Source of the DNA: Rhodoblastus acidophilus
GTDB lineage: Bacteria > Pseudomonadota > Alphaproteobacteria > Rhizobiales > Beijerinckiaceae
Length of the DNA: 64,000 bases
Reading direction: 5' to 3'
NCBI RefSeq assembly: GCF_900187365.1
Contig: NZ_FYDG01000004.1
Location: 186,001 to 250,000, forward strand
Shown here: piece after piece, positions 10,223 to 20,370 of the stretch
Position numbering within the stretch: the stretch's first letter is position 1
Layout of the letters: the number at the start of each line of letters is the position of its first letter
The notes under the pieces: generated by a model
Databases searched by the model: none
Told to the model about the DNA's origin: nothing
The model's input: only the letters and a program-made list of their open reading frames with translations
Program-made: the position numbers and the translations under genes

Positions 10223-10236
10223 TTGATCAGGATCAA
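10223..10236. promoter_or_regulatory. FNR/FixK-type palindrome in the dnaE-lolD gap
   Basis: TTGATCAGGATCAA matches the TTGAT-N4-ATCAA consensus of FNR/FixK/Anr regulators at every fixed position. It lies in the 329-bp gap between dnaE (leftward, start 10095) and the end of lolD. A weak -10-like TATTGT faces dnaE at 10180-10185. I see no gene or other element in the rest of the gap. Binding is a prediction from the motif. Confidence 0.45.
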
Positions 10237-10424
10237 TTTTTTTATCCAGACGACGAGACGCTGGCAATACAGAGTCTTGCGACGGATCGCCCATGTGGAC
10301 AACTCCGCCGTTTCTGTGGATGAGCTTAAGGCAGGACGGACGCGCAAGGTTAATGGAATAACAAGGACGAACGCGCCAGCGTGCCAAAATGAGCCAGCGC
10401 GACGGCGAGGGCGCGGGTTGCATT

Positions 10425-11114
10425 TTACTCAAGTTCAACCAGCAATCCATTGCGCAACGTCCAGCGCCGGTCCATGCGCCCCGCCAGTTCGAGATTATGC
10501 GTTGCGATCAGCGCCGCGAGGCCGGTCGCGCGGACCAGGGTCATGAGCGCGGAAAACACCTTTTCCGCCGTTTCCGGGTCGAGATTGCCGGTCGGCTCGT
10601 CCGCCAGCAACAGCGCGGGCGCGTTGGCCACCGCCCGCGCGATGGCGACGCGCTGCTGTTCGCCGCCGGAGAGTTCGGAGGGGCGGTGATGGGCGCGGGG
10701 CGACAGCCCCAGATAATCCAGCAATTCCATCGCCCGTTCGCGCGCCTCGGCCTTGTTCAGGCCGGCGATCAACTGCGGCGTCATGACGTTTTCGAGCGCG
10801 GTGAATTCCGGCAGCAGGTGATGGAACTGATAGACGAAGCCGATGCGGTCGCGGCGCAAGGCCGTGCGGGCGCGGTCGTCGAGGCCCGAGGCGTCCCAGC
10901 CGTCGATCGCCACGGCGCCGCCGTCCGGGCGCTCCAGCAAACCGGCGATGTGCAGCAGGGTGGACTTGCCGGCGCCGGACGGGGCGACCAGCGCCACCGC
11001 CTGCCCCGGCCAAAGCTGACCGTTGACCCCGCGCAGGATTTCGAGAAAGCCGTCGCCCTCGGAATAGCGGCGCGTCACGCCCGAGAGGGTCAGGACCGGA
11101 ATCGGCTCATTCAT
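10425..11114 (-). CDS. lolD: Lipoprotein-releasing ABC transporter ATPase LolD
   Basis: LolD powers release of outer-membrane lipoproteins from the inner membrane to LolA. The 229-residue ATPase has a Walker A (APSGAGKST, 44-52), a signature motif [14 protein letters not shown], and a Walker [12 protein letters not shown]. The start at 11114 overlaps the end of the permease gene by 8 nt, so the two genes are translationally coupled. The MacB/LolD subfamily call follows from the permease next door. Confidence 0.92.
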   Translation of the reverse strand: MNEPIPVLTLSGVTRRYSEGDGFLEILRGVNGQLWPGQAVALVAPSGAGKSTLLHIAGLLERPDGGAVAIDGWDASGLDDRARTALRRDRIGFVYQFHHLLPEFTALENVMTPQLIAGLNKAEARERAMELLDYLGLSPRAHHRPSELSGGEQQRVAIARAVANAPALLLADEPTGNLDPETAEKVFSALMTLVRATGLAALIATHNLELAGRMDRRWTLRNGLLVELE

Positions 11115-12399
11115 GGCGCAAAGCCTCCACCGGGTCGAGCCGGGCCGCGCGCCAGGCGGGATAAAGCGTGGCGACGAAGGACAGGCCCAGCGTCAGGAAG
11201 GCCACCGCGATCACCTCGTGACGCTCGACCACGGTCGGCAATTGCGACAGGCCGAAATAATATTGCGCCGGGAACAGGTTGAGGCTGAAGGCGCGGTTGA
11301 GGAACTGCCGGACGCCGTCGAGATGCAGCGCCAGCGGCACGCCCAGCCCGACGCCGAGCGTCACGCCGATCAGGCCGATGGCCACGCCGGTGAGAATGAA
11401 AATCCGCAGCACCGCCCAGCGCGTCGCGCCCATGGTGCGGAGGATGGCGATGTCGCGGGTCTTGTCCTTCACCAGCAGAATCAGCCCCTGCACGATCAGC
11501 AGCGCCGCCACGGCGACAATAATGGCCAGGATCAGGAAAATCGCCTGACTCTCGACCTTGAGCACGTCGAAGAACCCTTTGTTGCGCTGGCGCCAGTCGG
11601 TGAGGATGTTGGGCCGTTCGATGGCGGCCTCGATCTTCATGCGCAGGTCGTCCATCTTCTCGGGATCGGCGGCGAATCCCTCGATCACGCTGACCTCGCC
11701 CTCTTTATTGAAGAAGACCTGCGCCTCCTCCAGCGGCATATAGACGAACAGCTGGTCGAAATCCGACAGGCCGAACTGGAAGATCGCCTTGACCGGATAG
11801 GCTTTCATGCGCGGCGTGACCCCGAACGGGGTCTGCGCGCCCTTGGCCGTCAAAATGGAAACCGTGTCGCCGACGCGCACGCCGAGATTGTCGGCCATGC
11901 GCTGGCCGATGGCGAGGCCGCCGGACGCGTCGAAGCCTTCGAGCGTGCCCTGGCGGATATTGCCCTCGATGCCGGGCAGCCGCTTCAGATCCTCCCCCGA
12001 CACGCCGCGCACCAGGGCGCCGGTCTGCTGGGTCGGCGAAGAAATGCCGGCCGGACTCTCGACCATGGGAATGGCGCGACGCACGCCCGGAACCGCCTCG
12101 AGTTTGGCGGCGACCTCCTTGTAGTCGGTCATGGGCGTGTCGATCGGCTGGAGGAAGAAATGGCCGTTCACGCCGATGATCTTGCCGACCAGTTCGGCGC
12201 GCATGCCGTTCATCACCGCCATCACCACGATCAGCGACATGACGCCGACGGTGATGCCGGTGACGGACAGCCCGGCGATCGCCGACGGCAGGAAACGGTG
12301 CCGCCGCGCCCGCATGTAGCGCAGCGCGAGCATGCGTTCATAGGCCCCGAAAGGCTTGGCCCCGTCGCGGCCAAATAATGTGTTCAGCAAGCGGATCAT
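11107..12399 (-). CDS. Lipoprotein-releasing ABC transporter permease (LolC/LolE family)
   Basis: This 430-residue permease has the LolC/E layout: one N-terminal membrane helix (about 43-65), a large periplasmic domain, and three C-terminal helices (about 285-310, 330-360, 395-415). The opening, [17 protein letters not shown], is typical. Alphaproteobacteria usually have one such permease acting as a homodimer with LolD, which fits the single copy here. It is the first gene of a two-gene operon with lolD. Confidence 0.92.
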   Translation of the reverse strand: MIRLLNTLFGRDGAKPFGAYERMLALRYMRARRHRFLPSAIAGLSVTGITVGVMSLIVVMAVMNGMRAELVGKIIGVNGHFFLQPIDTPMTDYKEVAAKLEAVPGVRRAIPMVESPAGISSPTQQTGALVRGVSGEDLKRLPGIEGNIRQGTLEGFDASGGLAIGQRMADNLGVRVGDTVSILTAKGAQTPFGVTPRMKAYPVKAIFQFGLSDFDQLFVYMPLEEAQVFFNKEGEVSVIEGFAADPEKMDDLRMKIEAAIERPNILTDWRQRNKGFFDVLKVESQAIFLILAIIVAVAALLIVQGLILLVKDKTRDIAILRTMGATRWAVLRIFILTGVAIGLIGVTLGVGLGVPLALHLDGVRQFLNRAFSLNLFPAQYYFGLSQLPTVVERHEVIAVAFLTLGLSFVATLYPAWRAARLDPVEALRHE

Positions 12400-12618
12400 C
12401 GCGCCCCGGTCTCTTCAGCTTCGCGCGAGTTAGGCGAGAATTGCGGGCAAAAGAAGACTCTTCTTTCCTCGATTCGCGCCACGCGGACAATGGCGCAAAA
12501 CCTTTAGCGATTTATACCGGCATTTTAGATTTTTCCCCAACGCAGCGGCAATCCGGGCCTGCGACAAAGCGGACAGCTTGATTTTCAAGGCGTTCGCGCC
12601 AGTTACGGGAAGCCGCTC

Positions 12619-13500
12619 ATGTCCGACCTCCACCTGCAGGAAATCGCCCGCCTGCCGCTCGACCAGCGCGCTGCGCATATCGCGCAATTGTTCGCGGAAG
12701 GGATCAGCGAGGCGCCGCCGGCCCCCGCGGCCGCGAAACAGACCGACCTCGGACGGTTCGCGCGGCGAATCGCCTATTGGATGCGGCCCGACCGGCTGCC
12801 GCTGGCGCTGCGGGCGCTCGCCGCCATGGCCGGCCGGAAATTCCTGCACACCGTTCCCGCCTCGCGCCCGCGCGCCGACGGATTCTGCGGCGTCGCGCCG
12901 ATCCCCAACGGCGAGGCAGCGATGGATTTTTACGCCCAGGGCCTGTGTTTCGACGCCCTGCCCGGCTTCGTCGCCCTGTGGTCGCCGCCCTGGCGCGCCA
13001 TCGTCAGGCCGGCCGCGAGCCTGCGGCTGCCCGACGCCGGCGCCGCCGATGCCGGCGAAACGCGGTTCGACCGCGACTTCGTCCGCCTGCTCGACCTGTG
13101 CGAGGCCCAGGCGACCGGCGCCGGGCGCAAACCCGCCTGCCCAGCCGCCCTCAAGGAACTTTACGCCCATGGCCTCGCTCATTGCGTGGAATGGCGCGCG
13201 GGCGGCGACACGCGGGCGGCGCTGGTCGGCGTCGTCGTCGGCGGCGTTTTCACGGTCGAGGGCTTTTTCGCCAATGACCGCGCCGATCTCGGCCAAGCCG
13301 TGGCGGCGCTGGCGCGGCGTCTGGCGGCGTTGAACTTCGCCGCGCTCGACTTCCGCGGCCCCTCGCCGCAACTGCGCGGCCTGCCGATCGAATTGACCAG
13401 CCGCGAAAATTTCGTCGCGCTGCTGACGCAGCCGAGCGCCGTGCGCGCGGGCCGCTGGCGCAACCCCGAAACGCCGACGCAGCAGCAGGCGGCGGCGTAA
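12619..13500 (+). CDS. Divergent leucyl/phenylalanyl-tRNA-protein transferase (Aat) homologue
   Basis: Aat proteins move Leu or Phe from tRNA to the N-terminus of proteins and mark them for ClpS/ClpAP. This 293-residue protein shows the family's ordered blocks in weak form: AMDFYAQGLCF (for the AYRxGxFP block), FVALWSPPWRAIV (WWSP.PR), SLRLP, YAHGLAHCVE (LHxxGxAHSVE), GVVVGGVFTVEGFF (GxxFxGESMF) and LRGLPIELTSRENFVALL. The N-terminal 80 residues are unlike classical Aat. Because key blocks are altered, the substrate may differ. The gene is monocistronic, divergent from lolC/E, with a start at ATG 12619. Confidence 0.65.
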   Translation: MSDLHLQEIARLPLDQRAAHIAQLFAEGISEAPPAPAAAKQTDLGRFARRIAYWMRPDRLPLALRALAAMAGRKFLHTVPASRPRADGFCGVAPIPNGEAAMDFYAQGLCFDALPGFVALWSPPWRAIVRPAASLRLPDAGAADAGETRFDRDFVRLLDLCEAQATGAGRKPACPAALKELYAHGLAHCVEWRAGGDTRAALVGVVVGGVFTVEGFFANDRADLGQAVAALARRLAALNFAALDFRGPSPQLRGLPIELTSRENFVALLTQPSAVRAGRWRNPETPTQQQAAA

Positions 13501-13632
13501 CGCGCCCCTCCGTTGCGCGACAAGAGCAGGACACATTCGGAGAATGCAATTGAAGCCGCGGGGCGCGGACCTTTATACCCCTGAGGCCGCCATGGTCCGC
13601 TAGCGGCGCCAGACGCCCCCCGGAGCCTCGTC

Positions 13633-13986
13633 ATGATCGCCGCCCTCGCCGGTATCTTTCTCTGTCAGCTGCTGGGCGAAAGCCTGTGCCGCTTTTTCGC
13701 CCTGCCCCTGCCCGGCCCCGTGGTCGGCATGGGGCTACTGTTCTTCTTCCTGCTCATTCGCGGCGGCCAGGGCGAAAAAGCCGTGCCGAAGCCGCTCGCC
13801 GCCGTGTCCGACCAATTGCTCGGCCATTTGTCGCTGCTGTTCGTGCCGGCCGCCGTGGGCGTGATGCGTTATTTCGACGTGCTCTCGCAATATGCGCTGC
13901 TGCTCACGGTGACGCTGGTGGTTTCGACCACGCTCACGCTCGCCGCCACCGCCCTGACCTTCCAGCTGCTGACCAAGAAATCATGA
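13633..13986 (+). CDS. lrgA: CidA/LrgA family membrane protein
   Basis: This 117-residue protein with about four membrane helices has the LrgA/CidA signature LPGPVVGMGLLF in helix two and LLFVPAAVGVM later. The family is described as holin-like or as a partner of LrgB in export of small metabolites. Its stop codon overlaps the start of the next gene (ATGA), which is the usual lrgAB arrangement. Confidence 0.85.
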   Translation: MIAALAGIFLCQLLGESLCRFFALPLPGPVVGMGLLFFFLLIRGGQGEKAVPKPLAAVSDQLLGHLSLLFVPAAVGVMRYFDVLSQYALLLTVTLVVSTTLTLAATALTFQLLTKKS

Positions 13987-14717
13987 TCGACAATCTGCTC
14001 GCCCACGAGGCCGACCTCTGGGTCTATCTCGCCTCCAGCCCCCTGCTGTGGCTGACGCTGACGCTGATCGCCTATGTGCTCGCCGACCGCATTTCGATCG
14101 CCGCCAACCGCCATCCCGCCGTCAATCTGGTCGCCATCGCCGCGGCCCTGATCATTGTCGCGCTGAAACTCACCGGCGCCAGCTACGAAACCTATTTCGC
14201 CGGCGCGCAATTCATCCATTTCCTGCTGGGGCCGGCGACGGTCGCGCTGGCCATCCCGCTCTATCGCCATTGGGCGCAGGTGCGGGCCTGCGCCCTGCCC
14301 ATCCTGGCCTCGCTCGCCGTCGGCGCGCTGGTCGCCATCTTCTCGGCGGCGCTGCTGGCCCGGCTGATGGGCGGCGACAACCTGCTGATCGCTTCGCTGG
14401 CGCCGAAGTCGGTGACCTCGCCCATCGCCATGAGCCTGTCGGAACATATGGGCGGCGCGCCCTTCCTAACGACATGCCTTGTGATCATCACCGGCGTGCT
14501 CGGGGCGCTGATCCTGACCCCGCTGATGCGGCTGCTGCGCATCCGCGATTCGGCCGCCATCGGCATGGCCGCGGGCGTGGCGTCGCACGGCATCGGGACG
14601 GCGCGCGCCTTCCATGTCGATTCGGTCGCGGGCGCGTTCGGCGGCATCGGCATGGGCCTCAACGGCGCCTTCACCAGCGTGATTCTGCCGCTTCTGCGGC
14701 CTTTGCTGGGCCTGTAG
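13983..14717 (+). CDS. lrgB: LrgB family membrane protein
   Basis: LrgB is the partner of LrgA. The 244-residue protein is almost entirely membrane helices. Family hallmarks are LLGPATVALAIPLY (about 80-93), PKSVTSPIAMS (about 142-152) and ASHGIGTARAF (about 201-211). The start at 13983 overlaps the lrgA stop by 4 nt, so translation is coupled. No LytTR/LytSR regulator is next to it. Confidence 0.88.
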   Translation: MIDNLLAHEADLWVYLASSPLLWLTLTLIAYVLADRISIAANRHPAVNLVAIAAALIIVALKLTGASYETYFAGAQFIHFLLGPATVALAIPLYRHWAQVRACALPILASLAVGALVAIFSAALLARLMGGDNLLIASLAPKSVTSPIAMSLSEHMGGAPFLTTCLVIITGVLGALILTPLMRLLRIRDSAAIGMAAGVASHGIGTARAFHVDSVAGAFGGIGMGLNGAFTSVILPLLRPLLGL

Positions 14718-14830
14718 GACGCAACCGCCGACCGCCTAATCGACCTTGGGGCGAAAAGTAAAGGAAATCTTAGCGGGGATGGAAATCCATCCCCAGAATC
14801 CCCAACTTGTAGGGCCGGTTGATAACTCAC

Positions 14831-14869
14831 CCACAATATCTTGACGACATCGGCGGGCCGTCCTACCAT
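14831..14869 (+). promoter_or_regulatory. Predicted nrdJ promoter with NrdR-like box
   Basis: TTGACG (14841-14846), 17 nt and TACCAT (14864-14869) form a good sigma-70-type promoter. CCACAATATCTTGACG (14831-14846) overlaps the -35 and resembles the NrdR box (ACACAATATATTGTG-like), as expected for a ribonucleotide reductase gene. The leader from about 14876 to 15063 is some 190 nt long and holds a stem CGCCGGG (14987-14993)/CCCGGCG (14999-15005). I see no cobalamin-riboswitch B12 box in it. Confidence 0.5.
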
Positions 14870-15063
14870 TATTCATCATTGCTTGAAGACACGGTTTTCG
14901 CATGGGTTCGCCCGCTGCGAGGCCGATGACGCGTCTGGCGCGTCTCTTCAAGCGAAGCGTTCAGATCGGTCGCGTTCTCCGCGCGTCGCCGGGGGATTCC
15001 CGGCGCGAACGGTTGCGCGCGTCCGGCGTTCCACTCCAGTGCCAAATTCAGGCGGGATCATCC

Positions 15064-18000
15064 ATGCGGATCGAGCGGCATTACACCAAGACAGGCCAGT
15101 CTCCCTATCAGACCATCGAGTTCCGGGAGACCAAGAGCGAGATCCGCAATCCCGACGGCTCCACCGTCTTCTCCCAGACCGGCATCGAAACCCCGGCCGC
15201 CTGGAGCCAGGTGGCCTGCGACGTGCTCGCGCAAAAATATTTCCGCAAGGCCGGCGTCCCCGCCCGGCTGAAGAAGGTGGAAGAAACCTCCATCCCCTCC
15301 TTCCTGTGGCGTTCGGTTCCCGACGAGGCGGCGCTGGCGCAACTGCCGGAAAAGCAGCGTTTCGGCGGCGAAACCTCGGCGAAACAAGTGTTCGACCGTC
15401 TCGCCGGCGCCTGGACCTATTGGGGTTATAAAGGCGGCTATTTCGACTCCGAGGACGACGCCCAGGCGTTTTTCGACGAAATGCGCTACATGCTGGCCCG
15501 CCAGATCGCCGCGCCGAACTCGCCGCAATGGTTCAACACCGGCCTGCACTGGGCCTATGGCGTGGACGGCCCCGGCCAAGGCCATTTCTATGTCGATCAC
15601 GAGACCGGCGTCCTGACCGCCTCGGCCTCGGCCTATGAGCATCCCCAGCCCCACGCCTGCTTCATCCAGTCGGTGAAGGACGACCTCGTCAACGAGGGCG
15701 GCATCATGGATCTGTGGGTGCGCGAGGCGCGCCTGTTCAAATACGGCTCGGGCACCGGCGCGAACTTCTCCTCGCTGCGCGCGGAAAACGAGCGCCTGTC
15801 CGGCGGCGGCAAGTCCTCCGGCCTGATGTCGTTCTTAAAAATCGGCGACCGCGCCGCGGGCGCGATCAAGTCCGGCGGCACCACGCGGCGCGCGGCGAAA
15901 ATGGTGGTGGTGGACGCCGACCACCCGGATATCGAAGCGTTTATCGACTGGAAGGTGCGCGAGGAAGAAAAGGTCGCGGCCCTGGTCGCCGGCTCCAAAT
16001 CGCTGCGCAAGCACATGAAGGCCGTGTTCAAGGCTGCGGTGAATTGCGAAGGCCCCGGCGACGATTGCTTCAACCCGGAAAAGAACCCGGCGCTGAAGCG
16101 CGAAATCAAGCTGGCCCGCCGCGCCAACTGCCCCGACAGCTTCATCAACCGCGTGCTGCAATACGCCCGCCAGGGCTACACCGATTTCGACCTGGTCGAA
16201 TATAACACCGACTGGGATTCCGAGGCGTATCTGACCGTCTCCGGCCAGAATTCCAACAACAGCGTCCGCATCACCGACGCTTTCCTCCGCGCGGTCGAGC
16301 AGGACGGAAACTGGGATCTGATCCGCCGCACCGACGGCAAGGTGGCGCGCACGCTGAGCGCCGCCGACCTCTGGGACAAGATCGGCTACGCCGCCTGGGC
16401 CTCGGCCGATCCCGGCCTGCAGTTCCACACCACGATCAACGACTGGCACACCTGCCCCGGCGGCGGCGAGATTCGCGCCTCCAATCCGTGCTCGGAATAT
16501 ATGTTCCTCGACGACACGGCCTGTAACTTGGCCTCGCTGAACCTGCTGCAGTTCCGCGATCCCGAGACCAAACAGTTCGACGTCGCCGCCTACGAGCACG
16601 CCGTGCGCCTTTGGACCGTCGTGCTGGAAATCTCCGTGCTGATGGCGCAATTCCCGTCGCGCGAAATCGCCCAGCTTTCCTACGACTATCGCACCCTCGG
16701 CCTCGGCTTCGCCAATATCGGCGGGCTCTTGATGTCGTCGGGCCTCGCCTATGATTCCGACGCGGGCCGCAGCCTGTGCGGCGCGCTGTCGGCGATCATG
16801 ACCGGCGTGTGCTACGCCACCTCCGCCGAAATGGCCGGACAGCTCGGCGCCTTCGCGCGTTATTCCGGCAACGCCGCCCCGATGCTGCGGGTGATCCGCA
16901 ACCACCGGCGCGCCGCCCATGGCGCGAGCAGCGGCTATGAAGGCCTCGCGGTCAATCCGGTCCCGCTCGACGCCGCCTCCTGCCCCGACCCACGCCTGAT
17001 CGACCACGCCCGCAAGGCCTGGGACCGCGCGCTGGCGCTGGGCGAAAAGCACGGCTATCGCAACGCGCAGGTGTCCGTCGTCGCCCCCACCGGCACGATC
17101 GGCCTGGTGATGGATTGCGACACAACCGGCATCGAACCGGACTTCGCCCTGGTCAAATTCAAGAAGCTGGCCGGCGGCGGCTACTTCAAGATCATCAACC
17201 GCGCCGTTCCCGAAGGCCTTCGCGCCCTCGGCTATACGGAAGCGGAGATCGCGGAAATCGAGGTGTTCGCGGTCGGCCACGGCAATCTTGCCCAGGCGCC
17301 GAGCGTCAACCCGACCACGCTCAAGGCCAAAGGTTTTGGCGACGCCCAGCTCGCCGCGCTTGAAAAGAGCCTCGGCGGAGCGTTCGACATCAAGTTCGCC
17401 TTCAACAAATTCGTGTTGGGCGCGGAATTTTTGACGACCACGCTAAAAGTCCCTCAGGAAAAGCTGGACGATCCCAGCTTCGAGCTTCTTCCGTTCCTCG
17501 GCTTTTCCAAGGCCGAGATCGAGGCCGCCAACATCCACGTTTGCGGCGCGATGACGGTGGAAGGCGCGCCGCATCTCAAGCTCGAGCACTATGCGGTGTT
17601 CGACTGCGCCAATCCCTGCGGCCGCACCGGCAAGCGCTATTTGTCGGTCGAAAGCCACATCCGCATGATGGCGGCGTCGCAGCCGTTCATTTCCGGCGCG
17701 ATCTCGAAAACCATCAACATGCCCAACGACGCCAGCGTCGAGGATTGCAAGAACGCGTATCTGCTGTCCTGGCGCCTCGCGCTCAAAGCCAACGCGCTCT
17801 ATCGCGACGGCTCGAAACTGTCGCAGCCGCTGAACTCGCAGCTGATCGCCGATGAGGACGACGAGGACGACGACGCCCTGGAAGCGTTTATGGCGCAGAG
17901 CCAGCCGGCCCGCGCCACCCAGGTGGCCGAGCGCATCGTCGAGCGCGTGATCGAGCGTGTGGAACGCCGTCGCGAGCGTGAAAAGCTGCCCGACCGGCGC

Positions 18001-18816
18001 AAGGGCTACACCCAAAAAGCGGTGGTCGGCGGCCACAAGGTCTATCTGCGCACCGGCGAATACCAGGACGGCCGCATCGGCGAGATCTTCATCGACATGC
18101 ACAAGGAAGGCGCCGCCTTCCGCAGCCTGATGAACAATTTCGCCATCGCCATCTCGGTCGGCCTGCAATATGGCGTGCCGCTGGAGGAATATGTCGACGC
18201 CTTCACCTTCACCCGCTTCGAGCCGGCGGGATTCGTGCAGGGCAATGACGCCATCAAGAACGCGACGTCGATCCTCGACTATGTGTTCCGCGAACTGGCG
18301 ATCTCCTATCTCGGCCGCACCGACCTCGCCCATGTCGATCCCTCCGACATCGGCGCCACGGCGATGGGCGCCGGCGACGACCAGAGCCGCGCGCCGCAAG
18401 CGCAGCCCAACCAGACCCAGCGTTACGTTTCGCGCGGCTTCGTCCGCAACAAGACCGACAAGCTGATGCTGGTGCGCACCGACCGCCCGATGGAAAAGCC
18501 GGCGACGGTGGCGGTTGCGACCAAAGGCGCGACGGCGCTGAAGCCCGACGCCCTGGTCGAGCCGACGGCCCCGAGCCTGATGGACACGCTGACCTGGACG
18601 CCGCCGACAAGAGACGATGACGCCGGTGACGATCCTACATCGGGCGGCCTCGCCTACTCTAGAAAGACGCCTGTTTCATCTGACTCGCGCAGAGCAGAAG
18701 CACGGATGAAGGGATACGTTGGAGAGGCGTGTGGCGAGTGCGGAAATTTCACGCTAGTGCGCAACGGCACCTGCCTAAAGTGCGAGACATGCGGATCAAC
18801 GACGGGCTGCTCCTGA
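15064..18816 (+). CDS. nrdJ: Vitamin B12-dependent (class II) ribonucleotide reductase
   Basis: NrdJ makes deoxyribonucleotides with adenosylcobalamin and needs no oxygen. The 1250-residue length fits the long alphaproteobacterial form. The start is ATG 15064 ([15 protein letters not shown]); upstream in-frame codons are not conserved-looking. The active-site loop NPCSEYMF has its cysteine near 476. The C-terminus is a zinc-ribbon ([13 protein letters not shown]) ending in GCS. Codon use changes near 18630: the last 60 codons use AGA, GGA, CTA, TCA and TCT, which are rare before that point. Two Tn7-like elements are inserted 15 nt after the stop, and the 3' end is therefore their likely attachment site. 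Confidence 0.96.
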   Translation: MRIERHYTKTGQSPYQTIEFRETKSEIRNPDGSTVFSQTGIETPAAWSQVACDVLAQKYFRKAGVPARLKKVEETSIPSFLWRSVPDEAALAQLPEKQRFGGETSAKQVFDRLAGAWTYWGYKGGYFDSEDDAQAFFDEMRYMLARQIAAPNSPQWFNTGLHWAYGVDGPGQGHFYVDHETGVLTASASAYEHPQPHACFIQSVKDDLVNEGGIMDLWVREARLFKYGSGTGANFSSLRAENERLSGGGKSSGLMSFLKIGDRAAGAIKSGGTTRRAAKMVVVDADHPDIEAFIDWKVREEEKVAALVAGSKSLRKHMKAVFKAAVNCEGPGDDCFNPEKNPALKREIKLARRANCPDSFINRVLQYARQGYTDFDLVEYNTDWDSEAYLTVSGQNSNNSVRITDAFLRAVEQDGNWDLIRRTDGKVARTLSAADLWDKIGYAAWASADPGLQFHTTINDWHTCPGGGEIRASNPCSEYMFLDDTACNLASLNLLQFRDPETKQFDVAAYEHAVRLWTVVLEISVLMAQFPSREIAQLSYDYRTLGLGFANIGGLLMSSGLAYDSDAGRSLCGALSAIMTGVCYATSAEMAGQLGAFARYSGNAAPMLRVIRNHRRAAHGASSGYEGLAVNPVPLDAASCPDPRLIDHARKAWDRALALGEKHGYRNAQVSVVAPTGTIGLVMDCDTTGIEPDFALVKFKKLAGGGYFKIINRAVPEGLRALGYTEAEIAEIEVFAVGHGNLAQAPSVNPTTLKAKGFGDAQLAALEKSLGGAFDIKFAFNKFVLGAEFLTTTLKVPQEKLDDPSFELLPFLGFSKAEIEAANIHVCGAMTVEGAPHLKLEHYAVFDCANPCGRTGKRYLSVESHIRMMAASQPFISGAISKTINMPNDASVEDCKNAYLLSWRLALKANALYRDGSKLSQPLNSQLIADEDDEDDDALEAFMAQSQPARATQVAERIVERVIERVERRREREKLPDRRKGYTQKAVVGGHKVYLRTGEYQDGRIGEIFIDMHKEGAAFRSLMNNFAIAISVGLQYGVPLEEYVDAFTFTRFEPAGFVQGNDAIKNATSILDYVFRELAISYLGRTDLAHVDPSDIGATAMGAGDDQSRAPQAQPNQTQRYVSRGFVRNKTDKLMLVRTDRPMEKPATVAVATKGATALKPDALVEPTAPSLMDTLTWTPPTRDDDAGDDPTSGGLAYSRKTPVSSDSRRAEARMKGYVGEACGECGNFTLVRNGTCLKCETCGSTTGCS

Positions 18817-18817
18817 T

Positions 18818-18823
18818 GGAGAG
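18818..18823 (+). promoter_or_regulatory. Orphaned Shine-Dalgarno GGAGAG left of the transposon insertions
   Basis: GGAGAG begins 2 nt after the nrdJ stop. In the reconstructed empty site it stands 6 nt before the ATG now found at 49500 (ImmA/IrrE-like pseudogene). The insertions of E1 and E2 have carried the start codon 30.7 kb away. Confidence 0.7.
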
Positions 18824-18826
18824 CCC

Positions 18827-18831
18827 CCAAT
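18827..18831. repeat. E1 target-site duplication, left copy (CCAAT)
   Basis: CCAAT directly abuts the TGT end of E1 and recurs directly after the ACA end at 41111-41115. Five base pairs is the duplication length of Tn7-like elements. Confidence 0.95.
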
Positions 18832-18904
18832 TGTCGTTTTGAACGTGGTTTTTCCGCAAAACCCCGTTTTCCTTCCGCAAATTTGAATCTGGTTTTTCCG
18901 TAAA
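18832..18904. repeat. E1 left end with three tandem transposase-binding repeats
   Basis: Three sites in 22-bp phase at 18837-18860, 18859-18882 and 18881-18904. The outer and inner ones share TTTGAA, TGGTTTTTCCG and AAA; the middle one keeps mainly TTCCGCAAA. This matches the TnsB-binding arrays at Tn7-type ends. Confidence 0.9.
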
Positions 18905-18929
18905 CCAGCTAAAAGACTGAAAAATAAAG

Positions 18930-18959
18930 AAAACCCGGCAGAGCAATCTGCCGGGTTTT
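18930..18959. terminator. Strong bidirectional hairpin just inside the E1 left end
   Basis: AAAACCCGGCAGA (18930-18942), loop GCAA, TCTGCCGGGTTTT (18947-18959). The 13-bp stem with A and T tracts should stop transcription both ways, shielding the cargo and the transposon end from nrdJ transcription. A second stem, AAAGACGCAA (19012-19021)/TTGCGTCTTT (19042-19051), lies to its right. No gene is seen before about 19154. Confidence 0.85.
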
Positions 18960-19260
18960 ACGCGTGCACCTATCACCGCCAACAACGCCCAATGTTGGGG
19001 CAAACAATCGCAAAGACGCAAAAAATCCGAAGAATGATTTCTTGCGTCTTTCAAACCCACAAATGATCACAAAAACACAAACATCGCCGACATGCGAACG
19101 GGGAGCAAAGACTGCCGCATTTAATGTTTGCCAAATCGAAGGTTGACTCAAAAATGATCAAAGACGCAGACGATGATGAACGACGTTTCCAGGAATTCAT
19201 GGCACTCTCGGAAAAAGAGAAAGATGAACTTCTCGTTTCATAAGTAATGAAATTGAATTC

Positions 19261-20370
19261 ATGGATGCCACGGCGTCTTCCGACGAAATTAAAGCGTTTG
19301 CATTGAAAAAAGGCGACGTTATCATCACAAAGGACTCAGAGGACCCTTCTGACATCGGAATCCCCTCCCTAGTAATCAATGATATGCCGGGAGTTGTCTG
19401 TGGCTATCACCTTACTATCATACGTTCATCTGATTTCGATACAGCCAGAATATTGCATCGCATTTTTGAATCGCACCCAACAAAGGCGCACTTCTTTATA
19501 GAAGCGCCAGGAATAACCAGATATGGGCTAGGTCAAGACGCCATAGGCAATGTTCCTATCAACCTACCTCCATCAGAAGCGCGAAAATCAATCGCGGACC
19601 GAATTGAACGGGAAGTCATCCGTATAGACGCACTAATTTCAAAAAAAACACGCTTCCTTGAAATATTGAAAGAGAAGCGCCAAACGCTCATAACACATGC
19701 AATTACAAAGGGGACCGACCCTAACACACCTATGAAAGATTCCGATAATACATGGACATCCAAGGTTCCACAACACTGGAAATCTATAAAATTCTGTAGA
19801 ATTGCAAGAGTTACCGAGGGTTTAGTAGATCCGCGCAATGAACCTTACTGCTCCATGGTGCTTATTGCCCCCAATCACATAGAAAGCTCGACTGGTAAAC
19901 TGATTAACCTAGAGACTGCATTACAACAAAATGCAGAAAGCGGAAAATATATATGCCGAAAAGGCAATGTCATTTATTCAAAAATTCGCCCTGCTTTGGC
20001 AAAAGTCACCATTGCACCCTGTGACGGATTATGCAGTGCTGATATGTACCCATTAGAATGCACAAATTTAGCCACCGAAAAGTGGCTATATTATTTAATG
20101 CTGTCTAAACCATTCACTGCATGGGCTATTCTTGAGTCCGACCGAGTCGCAATGCCTAAAATAAATCGAGAATCATTGTCAGAACTTCAGGTGTTATTAC
20201 CGCCAAAAGTCGAACAAATTCAAATTGCCGAATACATCGATGCAGCCATCCCACGAATAGACGCGCTTGCAACAAAAACTCAACGCAGCATCGAATTGCT
20301 CAAGGAGCGGCGCTCAGCCTTCATAACAGCTGCCGTCACCGGCCAAATCGACATTCGGAATGCCTTATGA
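19261..20370 (+). CDS. hsdS: Type I restriction specificity subunit HsdS, N-terminally truncated
   Basis: HsdS recognises the target DNA for a type I restriction-modification complex. The two conserved helical spacers are present (EREVIRIDALISKKTRFLEIL near 115-135; IDAAIPRIDALATKTQRSIELL near the end), as is the whole second target-recognition domain. The first recognition domain is cut: the frame opens inside it, and sense codons run upstream only to a stop at 19225. Roughly 100 or more N-terminal residues are missing compared with the family. A 29-codon ORF in another frame (19154-19243) lies at the break. No hsdM exists in the window. The product is probably inactive or depends on subunits elsewhere. 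Confidence 0.8.
   Translation: MDATASSDEIKAFALKKGDVIITKDSEDPSDIGIPSLVINDMPGVVCGYHLTIIRSSDFDTARILHRIFESHPTKAHFFIEAPGITRYGLGQDAIGNVPINLPPSEARKSIADRIEREVIRIDALISKKTRFLEILKEKRQTLITHAITKGTDPNTPMKDSDNTWTSKVPQHWKSIKFCRIARVTEGLVDPRNEPYCSMVLIAPNHIESSTGKLINLETALQQNAESGKYICRKGNVIYSKIRPALAKVTIAPCDGLCSADMYPLECTNLATEKWLYYLMLSKPFTAWAILESDRVAMPKINRESLSELQVLLPPKVEQIQIAEYIDAAIPRIDALATKTQRSIELLKERRSAFITAAVTGQIDIRNAL

Noticed and set aside
12430-13536. Minus-strand open frame of 368 codons opposite the Aat-like gene
   Set aside because: The plus strand carries recognisable Aat blocks with a proper start; the minus frame is Arg/Gly/Ala-rich shadow.
14870-15063. Cobalamin riboswitch upstream of the B12-dependent nrdJ
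   Set aside because: I could not find the conserved B12 box or the multi-arm core; there is only one clear hairpin. A covariance-model search would decide.
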